37,758 nucleotides of DNA, from positions 1 through 37,758 of the forward strand of contig JABFSF010000032.1 in NCBI GenBank assembly GCA_013140755.1. Direction: 5' to 3'. Made by a program: the position numbers and the translations under genes. How positions within the stretch are numbered: position 1 is the first letter of the stretch; each line of letters starts with the position of its first letter. Of the stretch, positions 32,082 through 37,758 are shown piece after piece. This stretch comes from Methylotenera sp. Its GTDB lineage: Bacteria; Pseudomonadota; Gammaproteobacteria; Burkholderiales; Methylophilaceae. The notes beneath the pieces are model-generated. The model was not told where the DNA came from. It made no database searches and saw only the letters and a program-made list of their open reading frames with translations.

Positions 32082-32110
32082 CATGACGCTGCAACAATTA
32101 CTGCGTCATG
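32082..32110. repeat. Inverted repeat upstream of the 49-codon gene
   Basis: CATGACGC, 13-nt loop, GCGTCATG: perfect 8-bp inverted repeat 49 bp upstream of the small gene. It could be a weak terminator for the DUF748 gene or an operator of the small gene. No T tract follows on the plus strand. Confidence 0.35.
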
Positions 32111-32158
32111 TAGGTTTAATTTCAATTAACTGTAAATCTAATTTAAGGAAATAAAATC

Positions 32159-32308
32159 ATGTCAGATATTAATGAAGCAAGCAAGCTCCACACCCAAGCA
32201 GCAGATGACCATGAAGCCACAGCAAAACATCATCGTAGTGCAGCAAATTGTCATGACAAAAATATGACTAGTAATGCTAAGGACATTGCTAAGAAGGGCG
32301 TGTCCTGA
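32159..32308 (+). CDS. Small His/Ala-rich protein, probably truncated at its 3' end
   Basis: ATG 32159 with AAGGA ten bases upstream opens a 49-codon frame starting MSDINEASKLHTQAADDHEA and rich in His, Ala and Lys (TAKHHRSAANCHDK). The heptad-like pattern of Ala and His suggests an amphipathic helix. Similar small His/Ala-rich proteins exist in proteobacteria and are usually longer, from general knowledge. The last four codons (GVS and stop) come from sequence that looks like an insertion-sequence end, so the native C-terminus is probably lost. The good ribosome-binding site suggests it is or was a real gene. Function unknown. Confidence 0.6.
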   Translation: MSDINEASKLHTQAADDHEATAKHHRSAANCHDKNMTSNAKDIAKKGVS

Positions 32309-32390
32309 ATTTTGTGTAAACGTTGGTTAATCACTGCTGCGGCATTCTCTCTTTAAACTGAATACTAAACCTATTTAAAGAAAGTAGTCT
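32296..32390 (-). mobile_element. Remnant of an IS256-like insertion sequence (3' end of transposase plus terminal repeat)
   Basis: The stretch GGGCGTGTCCTGAATTTTGT at 32296 onwards looks like the terminal inverted repeat of IS256-family elements. Just inside it, the minus strand reads SLNRFSIQFKERMPQQ then stop (32331-32381), which resembles the extreme C-terminus of Mutator/IS256-type transposases. Upstream in that frame a stop appears within a few codons, so only a fragment remains. No second terminal repeat was found. The element end joins directly to the 3' part of the small His/Ala-rich gene. The assignment rests on pattern recognition and needs a database search. Confidence 0.5.
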
Positions 32391-32445
32391 CTAATGCTTA
32401 TGGGCTACTTGCTTCAGGGTGTCGCACTTCGTGGTTGTATCCACC

Positions 32446-32811
32446 TCATGCTGTGGGATAACATGAGAAAGTAAGCTCTAAATTAAATTGCTGCAATTGA
32501 GAAAGAGTGAGTGAGTTTAAATCAACAGTACAATTTGCAGTGTCAAAAAAAACACCAATACGAAGTGCTTTTCGACCGTGGAGATTTAGCAGCCTATTTA
32601 TTAAAGGCTTTCTCAAAAAGGCATCAACAATTAGAGGTAAATCCTTGGTAGTTATGGGCTCTTCATAAAAAACTTCAAGGCAATCAACTCCTTGCCACTT
32701 TTTTTTAACTGACATAGCTTCGACAACTCCCTCAATATCTGAAAAGATACTACTATCGAAAAAAAGTAACGACAAATCACATTCCTTCATATTTAACAAC
32801 TTTCTGCTCAT
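32446..32811 (-). CDS. Hypothetical protein, no family recognised
   Basis: The 121-residue product begins MSRKLLNMKECDLSLLFFDS and looks like a compact soluble domain. It has alternating hydrophobic and polar stretches (DSSIFSDIEGVVEAMSVKKK, IGVFFDTANCTVDLNSLTLS) and four cysteines. It has no signal peptide or TM helix. An inner ATG at 32790 is an alternative start; neither has a clear ribosome-binding site. It lies alone between the IS remnant and the SDR gene, on the minus strand, and base composition is lower in GC than its neighbours. That fits an accessory, possibly acquired gene. Its C-terminus borders the IS remnant region and could be altered. Confidence 0.5.
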   Translation of the reverse strand: MSRKLLNMKECDLSLLFFDSSIFSDIEGVVEAMSVKKKWQGVDCLEVFYEEPITTKDLPLIVDAFLRKPLINRLLNLHGRKALRIGVFFDTANCTVDLNSLTLSQLQQFNLELTFSCYPTA

Positions 32812-32920
32812 TTACCAAATAGCAACAAGTAGCCTGTATGCAATACGGGGCAATTCTAGCAGAGTAGTGAAGTTTTTCTGCTGAACGCTCACGTAAACCT
32901 TAGGGGATGCGTAATGAGGA

Positions 32921-33739
32921 TTAAGTGTTAGAGTTGCCTGACTTTCTAGCGGCAAACGCTTGTGCTAACTGGGTTTGTTTTTTTAAGCCGATATTCACTA
33001 CGCTTGGCATGACGCCATTAAGCCATGCAAAAAACGATTCTGGCTGCCCAATAAATACTTCTTGCTTTTCTTTTTCTAAGGCATTGACGATGCGGGTGGC
33101 AACGTACTCAGGCTCATCTACATTGCCGCCTGTTTTGGCGAGCATGGCGAGCGTGTTGGCATCATTCATTGGTGTATTCACGCCACGTGGGGCAATGTAG
33201 GTGACGCCTATATTGGTGTTGACCAACTCACGGCGCAACGCTTGTGAAAAGCCATGAATGGCAAATTTGGTTGCGCAATACGTTGCATAATGTGGAAAGC
33301 CCAGCGAACCCAAAATTGAGCCTATCATCACGAAATGCCCTTGATTTTGGGTTTTAAATTGCGGTAGCAATGCGTGCGCTAACTGTAGCGGGGCAGTCAC
33401 ATTGGTGTTAATCATTTGCGCAATGCGTGCTGGGCTTTGGTCTTCAAACTGAATAAAGTCAAGGATGGCTGCATTGTTAATTAAAATATCCACGCCGCCT
33501 AGTTGTGCTGTGGCTTGTAGTGCCACTTGATTAACCGCATCTGCTGTTTCAAAATCTGCCACTAAAATGCTGGCGTAACCGCCTTTGTGCTTAATTTCAT
33601 GTGCGAGGTTTTCAAGTTTGGCGGTATCACGCCCAACTAAAGCCAATTTTGCACCTTTGCGTGCCAATTGGCGGGCTAGATGTTGACCAATGCCTCCTGT
33701 TGCACCTGTGAGTAAAATACGTTTGTTTGCGAGTTGCAT
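32921..33739 (-). CDS. SDR family oxidoreductase
   Basis: Short-chain dehydrogenase/reductase of the classical type (272 residues), using NAD(P)(H). The cofactor motif is LLTGATGGIGQHLARQLA (about 8-25), followed by NNAAI (about 90), the catalytic Ser in MIGSILGSLGF and Tyr/Lys in YATYCATKFAIHGF. VGRDT after the second strand suggests NADP preference. The C-terminus has the extension EVFIGQPESFFAWLNGVMPS, which may bind a hydrophobic substrate or membrane. AGGAG eight bases before the ATG is a clear ribosome-binding site. It is the last gene of a four-gene operon, 11 bp after the HDO gene. The substrate is unknown; an acyl-derived ketone or aldehyde is an inference from context. Confidence 0.88.
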   Translation of the reverse strand: MQLANKRILLTGATGGIGQHLARQLARKGAKLALVGRDTAKLENLAHEIKHKGGYASILVADFETADAVNQVALQATAQLGGVDILINNAAILDFIQFEDQSPARIAQMINTNVTAPLQLAHALLPQFKTQNQGHFVMIGSILGSLGFPHYATYCATKFAIHGFSQALRRELVNTNIGVTYIAPRGVNTPMNDANTLAMLAKTGGNVDEPEYVATRIVNALEKEKQEVFIGQPESFFAWLNGVMPSVVNIGLKKQTQLAQAFAARKSGNSNT

Positions 33740-33750
33740 AGTGTATGCTC

Positions 33751-34431
33751 CTAAGTGTTTTGCATGTGTTCACTGGCAATTGTACGGAAAATATTACCAT
33801 ACAGCTGATAAAATACTTTGGCACTATGAATCAGCATGGCTTGGTCGTTTTCATCAGTGATTTGATTGACTAAGCTTTCATAAAAAGACACATGGCTAAT
33901 ATCAAGTGAGCCGTGTGAGAGCAAGTAGCTAAAGGCTTTTTTGGGTAAGTTTAAACGGGTCATTAACTTTTCGCCCGCTTGTGTTGCTACAGCCGTACTT
34001 GTGCCTTCTAATACTAACACCATGCCAAAAAAACCAATGGGGTTTACGCGTTGTATCATGTCGTACGCATAAGCGACCATCACTTCAGTGGCAATGCTGG
34101 CGCGCGTTGTTGCGGTTTTGCTCGCACGTACGGCTTCTTTATCACCTCCGCATTCGGCAATGTCATTGAGTACCCATTCTTGATGCCCCATTTCTTCTTC
34201 AATGTATTCACCAATCGCGGTACGTAGCCATTCATAATGCGCAGGTAAACGCCCGCCACAGCTCATGAGCAATGGCGTGGTATGTTTAACATGGTGATAC
34301 GCTTGCGTTAAAAATGCTAGGTAGGTTTCAAGTGAAATGCTGCCTGCGGCACCTTGTGTAATCAGCGGTAAGCGCATGAGTTCGTTGCGTTCGGCTTCAG
34401 TTGTGTTAAGTAAAGTTTGGTAAAAAGTCAT
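33751..34431 (-). CDS. Heme-oxygenase-like di-iron (HDO/TenA-like) iron-containing redox enzyme
   Basis: All-helical protein of 226 residues related to the TenA/HDO superfamily, whose members include UndA-type oxidases. The putative iron ligands are present: EEEMGHQEW (Glu79/80 and His83), LVLEGTS (Glu142) and HGSLDISH (His173, Asp177, His180). This supports a functional metal enzyme and not a thiaminase. Its ATG overlaps the stop of the AMP-binding gene by 4 bp (ATGA). It is followed by the SDR gene. HDO enzymes perform O2-dependent chemistry on carboxylates and amines; here the substrate would plausibly be the acyl group handled by the neighbouring ligase. That is inference; the reaction cannot be named from the sequence. 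Confidence 0.8.
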   Translation of the reverse strand: MTFYQTLLNTTEAERNELMRLPLITQGAAGSISLETYLAFLTQAYHHVKHTTPLLMSCGGRLPAHYEWLRTAIGEYIEEEMGHQEWVLNDIAECGGDKEAVRASKTATTRASIATEVMVAYAYDMIQRVNPIGFFGMVLVLEGTSTAVATQAGEKLMTRLNLPKKAFSYLLSHGSLDISHVSFYESLVNQITDENDQAMLIHSAKVFYQLYGNIFRTIASEHMQNT

Positions 34432-35934
34432 GCAGGCTCTCCAAAGGGTTGCGCTTGGGGGTGATAAAGCGCGTTAATTTTATCTTGGTAATGATTAAAA
34501 ATTATGTCACGGCGATTTTTTCCGCTCGTGGTCAGTTGTTGGTTTTGTGCTGAAAATGGTTCATCAGCCAGTAAGTAGCGATGAATACGTGCGTAATCAG
34601 GTAAATGCGCGTTAATCTGATGAATAGTTGTTTGAATTTGCGCTGCTGAGATGGCTTGTCTTGGCACAATCACGGCAACATTCCAAGGTTTAGCCTCACC
34701 AAACAATGCAGCTTGTGCAATGAGAGCTGAGTCTTTTAGCTCACGTTCTACCCATTCTGGTGAAACATTACGCCCAAAAGAGGTAATGAAAATGTTTTTT
34801 TTACGCCCGTTAATATATAAATAACCAGCATCATCTAAATACCCAATATCGCCAGTGTCTATAAAGTCCAGTGAGGTGCTCATGGTTTGCTCACCAGTAT
34901 AGGCCAGTAAATTAGCCCCTTTAACCAATACTTCATTATTCTGGGTAATCTGCACCATGACATGAGGCAAAGGCTTGCCTACACTGCCGATTTTATTGGC
35001 ACTGGGCGTATTAAGCGCAACCACAGATGCACTTTCTGAAAGTCCATAACCCTCAAAAACTGGCAAACCCAGTGTGACTGCGCGTTGTAGTAATTGGGGT
35101 GAAACCGAGGCTCCACCCACCGCCAAAAAGCGCAAATCAGGCAATGGCTTAGTTGTGGTTTCACAAAATTGCACTAAAGCATTTAACATTTCAGGAATCA
35201 ATATCGCGGTATTGGCGTGTGTTTTTGTGAGCGCATCATGAAGCTGATGAATGTTCAAGCTGCTACCAGTAAACCCGATTTGTGCTGCTGGCAGTAAATG
35301 GACACAAGCCCCCGTCAGTAAACTGGCATACACGCCTGCTACGTTTTCTAGCAAAGTAGCGAGTGGCAATACGCAAAGGTGCTGATCTTGCTGATAACTG
35401 CGTGGCTAATTGAATGGAATTTGCCACTTGCAACATTGCTTCTAAGCTTAAGCACACCCCTTTCGGGTTGCCTGTTGTGCCTGAGGTATAAGTCACTTTG
35501 GCGGTGTTAGGGGGGAGTGCTTTTGCGGGGATGTTTAAATAAAAAAGCGTCAGCGTTTTGCCTGCTACCACTAAGGTGTTTTCTGCATCAATCTGCTTGG
35601 CTAACAGTGGCATTAAATCACTGGCTTGATCCGTAATCAGTATTTTCACCCCTGCATCTTGCAAGGCGTGTTGCACTTGTGTGGGTGAGAAAAATGCAGG
35701 AATCGGCACCACAGGCAGCGCATTTGCAGTGAGGGCTAAATCTAGCACCACCCAAGCAGGATGGTTTTCTATTGCGATGGCAACAGGGGCATGGTTAGTA
35801 ATGGCTTGCAGTGTGCTTTGTAGCGTCACCACCGCACGTTGCAACTCAGCATAGCTAAGCGAAAAATCTTGCCCTTGTAATGCGATATTGTTCGGTTGAG
35901 TGTGTGCGTAAAGAGATAAGTGTTGTTGCAGCAT
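34428..35934 (-). pseudogene. AMP-binding acyl-activating enzyme, frameshifted
   Basis: Member of the ANL superfamily (acyl-CoA synthetase/AMP ligase) split into two reading frames. The N-terminal frame (from ATG 35934) has the P-loop YTSGTTGNPKGVCLS. The C-terminal frame has GYGLSESASVVALN (A5), DTGDIGYLDDAGYLYINGRK (A7-A8) and ends with the A10 lysine region (SGKNRRDIIF). The break is at about 35390/35391: reading before it gives IQLATQLSA, and shifting frame yields QDQHLCVLPLATLLENVAGV, the natural continuation. Restoring frame needs two added bases or one removed; loss of one GC from GCGC would explain it. All motifs are otherwise conserved, so this is a recent mutation or a sequencing error. 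It sits in the four-gene operon and overlaps the HDO gene by 4 bp. Confidence 0.85.
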
Positions 35935-35949
35935 CGTTAAGGTGTTATC

Positions 35950-36603
35950 TCAGAGTGTGGCAATCCCACGTACTGCAACCACTTGTGGGGCGTTATCATA
36001 ATAACTGCCCCAGCAGGCTTGTTCACGCAGGTTTAAGCGGTTTTTATCAGCGGCTTGTAATGCAAATACATCGCGCCCGCCCTTGATTAAACCATTTTGT
36101 AAGCTGTGATGCGCCGTAGCTACACACCACTCCACGCCAATGTCTAAGCTATGTTGAATCACATGGGCAATAAGAACGCCAGCATTGCGTGGATTGGCAA
36201 CGGCTAAGTTACCAATTTCAGTAATGTGCTTGCGCGTAATGATGCGATTAAACCGTTGTGAAAATACAGTTTCAACAGGCGCATCTAAATAACGCTCTAA
36301 AAACAATGGACCTTGACTCGCTTTACGCAAGCCAAAAGCGGCAACCAATTGATTATCTTCATCACGCAAACTCACTAAGGTGGGCATAAATTGTTGCACA
36401 TTTGCGCGATATGTTTTTGCAAAAACATCATGCACAAATTGCTCAATCTCTTGGCGGTCTGGCGCGTTTTCATCGCTACTTGTTAAGTGTACATTTTCAG
36501 CACGATACCGTTTAGCCGCCGCATAAGAGCGTGCCTGGTAGGCAATCTCAGCATGGAAAATGCTAGGGTTTGTGTTTAAACTAAAAGCCTGTGATGTCAG
36601 CAT
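35950..36603 (-). CDS. Thermostable hemolysin (delta-VPH) family protein, GNAT-like
   Basis: Family named after the Vibrio parahaemolyticus delta-VPH, but related in fold to acetyltransferases and autoinducer-synthase-like proteins. The product shows DVFAKTYRANVQQFMPTLVS, AAFGLRKASQGPLFLERYLD and TEIGNLAVANPRNAGVLIAH (a GNAT-like acyl-CoA loop), then GVEWCVATAHHSLQN. It has no signal peptide, which speaks against a secreted toxin. Start ATG 36603 places AAGGA 11 bases upstream; ATG 36615 abuts that site and is less likely. It is the first gene of the operon with the acyl-activating enzyme (15 bp gap), HDO and SDR. An N-acyltransferase or acyl-transfer role is suggested by context. Confidence 0.82.
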   Translation of the reverse strand: MLTSQAFSLNTNPSIFHAEIAYQARSYAAAKRYRAENVHLTSSDENAPDRQEIEQFVHDVFAKTYRANVQQFMPTLVSLRDEDNQLVAAFGLRKASQGPLFLERYLDAPVETVFSQRFNRIITRKHITEIGNLAVANPRNAGVLIAHVIQHSLDIGVEWCVATAHHSLQNGLIKGGRDVFALQAADKNRLNLREQACWGSYYDNAPQVVAVRGIATL

Positions 36604-36645
36604 TTTGTATTTCATCCTTACTATTTTCGTATAGATACGAGTAAT

Positions 36646-36924
36646 TCAGCAAGTTATAGGCCAAGCAAAAAGTGCGATAAATGCCTCAATAAATCCATTT
36701 TTTATGCAAGCAATGTATAAAAAATGTCCTAAGCATGCAAAAATTGCAGTTAAAAATGGTTTGTTTTTAAGAGATTGCTTATAGAGCAGCCAGTTAGGGA
36801 AACGCGGAATAAGTGAGTGAGCGGGATGAAGTTCGAGACGCAGGTAACGCAGAGCTGAGATAATACGCGGTTTACAGCGAGGTTGCGAGTGCCGCGCAAT
36901 GTAGCAATTTGCCCGCGTAGCCAT
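36646..36924 (-). CDS. Possible small membrane protein ORF (doubtful)
   Basis: A 92-codon frame fills most of the 361-bp gap between the hemolysin-like gene and the PAP2 gene. Its C-terminal half is hydrophobic (FLTAIFACLGHFLYIACIKN, FIEAFIALFAW), while the first half is Arg-rich and looks less protein-like. GGAAT stands just upstream of the ATG. It has no recognised family. It could be a real small membrane protein preceding the operon (42 bp before the hemolysin start) or a chance frame in a promoter region. Confidence 0.25.
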   Translation of the reverse strand: MATRANCYIARHSQPRCKPRIISALRYLRLELHPAHSLIPRFPNWLLYKQSLKNKPFLTAIFACLGHFLYIACIKNGFIEAFIALFAWPITC

Positions 36925-36976
36925 TTATTCCGTGTTTCCTTAGGTATGTGGCTTACTTTTTGCTCATTTAAGCCAC

Positions 36977-37738
36977 ATGTTTCAAAATATTATCTCTTAT
37001 AAAAATCTACCTCAACGAAATTGCCTCGCGCGGCATCACCGCTTTTGGTGTGGTCATTTAGTGTTTGCTCTTTTATTTGCATTGTGGATGTTAGCAATAT
37101 ATACCAACTCCACTTGGGATGTGCGCTTAAGCAATCACTTCTTCAATGTGCACCAGCAACAATTCCCATTGAAGCATCATCCTTTTTTCTCTGAACTTAT
37201 GCACACGGGTCTCAAGTGGCTAATGGTAGGCATTGCCTTATTAAGCCTTTTGCTCGCTATTATGGCAAAGAGAATGCGAACGTTAAAACCTTACCAGCAC
37301 CCATTATTGTGGGTCTTTGTTGGCATGGCTGTTTCATCAAGTGTAGTCGCCATACTCAAACACTACAGCTTGCAAGCCTGCCCGTGGGATTTAACCATGT
37401 ATGGCGGTGATTTACCTTTGCTAGGTTTGTTTTCTAGTCTGCCTGCGGGTGTTGAGGCAGGGGGCTGTTTTCCTGCAGGGCATCCGTCGGGCGGTTTTGC
37501 GTTAATGGCATTTTATTTTGCCTTTAGAAAAATCAAGCCACAATTTGCCTATGGAATGCTTGGGCTGAGTATTGTAATGGGCTTGGTTATGGGCGTTGCA
37601 CAAGTGATGCGAGGGGCGCATTTTTTGTCACACGTATTATGGAGTGGTTGGGTCGTTTGGGTGGTTTTGTTGCTACTTTACGCTTTTTGGAGGCCTGAAA
37701 AAGTTAAAAATACGCCTCAGTCAGTGACTAGAAATTAA
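36977..37738 (+). CDS. PAP2 family membrane phosphatase
   Basis: Polytopic inner-membrane phosphatase of the type-2 phosphatidic acid phosphatase family (253 residues). TM segments occupy about 28-45, 78-97, 112-130, 170-188, 195-215 and 222-240. The active-site motifs are KHYSLQACPWD (C1), CFPAGHPSGGF (C2, PSG-H variant written AGHPSG) and RGAHFLSHVLWSGW (C3, Arg and His). This subgroup acts on lipid phosphates such as phosphatidate, phosphatidylglycerol phosphate, undecaprenyl diphosphate or lipid A phosphate; the substrate cannot be chosen from sequence. It is divergent from the hemolysin-family operon, and the window ends 20 bp after its stop. Confidence 0.9.
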   Translation: MFQNIISYKNLPQRNCLARHHRFWCGHLVFALLFALWMLAIYTNSTWDVRLSNHFFNVHQQQFPLKHHPFFSELMHTGLKWLMVGIALLSLLLAIMAKRMRTLKPYQHPLLWVFVGMAVSSSVVAILKHYSLQACPWDLTMYGGDLPLLGLFSSLPAGVEAGGCFPAGHPSGGFALMAFYFAFRKIKPQFAYGMLGLSIVMGLVMGVAQVMRGAHFLSHVLWSGWVVWVVLLLLYAFWRPEKVKNTPQSVTRN

Positions 37739-37758
37739 ATCAAAAGCAATTAAAAACA

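Noticed and set aside
31880-32125. 81-codon minus-strand ORF overlapping the DUF748 3' end
   Set aside because: No ribosome-binding site and a composition unlike protein; it overlaps a convincing gene end and intergenic sequence.
35950-36603. Thermostable hemolysin as a virulence toxin
   Set aside because: No signal peptide, a GNAT-like sequence, and an operon with metabolic enzymes make a toxin role unlikely.
1-37758. CRISPR arrays, tRNA and rRNA genes
   Set aside because: No regularly spaced direct repeats and no tRNA or rRNA-like sequences were seen while reading both strands.

Overview
The window is about 37.8 kb of a moderately AT-rich, gene-dense bacterial chromosome. The gene set and order point to a betaproteobacterial methylotroph, most likely Methylophilaceae (Methylotenera/Methylophilus type). 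The signs are a stand-alone pqqA gene for the PQQ cofactor precursor, the block htpX-rsmB-DUF4390-ntrY-ntrX, thiS-thiG-apaG-mltA, and yqjD/yqjE/yqjK-like genes beside AsmA-family giants. This assignment is inference from gene content; no rRNA or tRNA gene is present to confirm it.

Layout. 1-354 holds the 5' part of moaC (minus), divergent from a BepA-like M48 protease, soxY and soxZ (454-2672, plus). A small DUF2892 membrane protein converges on soxZ. 3035-3805 is xth (exonuclease III), convergent with a long minus-strand block: ntrX-like regulator, ntrY-like kinase, DUF4390 protein, rsmB, htpX and a dienelactone-hydrolase-like protein (3809-10894). 11094-14175 (plus) carries thiS, thiG, apaG, small ORFs and mltA. 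A bidirectional terminator separates mltA from pqqA (minus, 23 codons, not accompanied by pqqBCDE). 14478-18701 (minus) is a two-gene envelope module: a TIM-barrel/LPS-kinase-like fusion and an LTA-synthase-type sulfatase-fold membrane enzyme. gap follows on the minus strand with its own terminator.

20113-31909 (plus) carries an RsuA/RluF-like pseudouridine synthase, a YidB-like protein, uppP, an AsmA-family protein with internal repeats, mutY, three yqjDEK-like genes and a 1272-residue DUF748/AsmA-like protein. 31910-32820 is poorer, with a 49-codon His/Ala-rich gene that appears cut by the end of an IS256-like element, and an orphan 121-codon ORF.

32921-36603 (minus) is the most interesting accessory unit. 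It is a tight operon of a thermostable-hemolysin-family (GNAT-like) protein, an AMP-binding acyl-activating enzyme with a frameshift, a heme-oxygenase-like di-iron (HDO/TenA-like) enzyme and an SDR oxidoreductase. Together these look like a small acyl-derived metabolite pathway of unknown product. A PAP2 phosphatase (36977-37738) diverges from it at the right edge.

Most of the rest is housekeeping: cofactor synthesis (molybdopterin, thiamine thiazole, PQQ), cell-envelope assembly (BepA, UppP, MltA, AsmA, DUF748, HtpX), DNA and RNA maintenance (Xth, MutY, RsmB, RluF-like) and central carbon metabolism (Gap).
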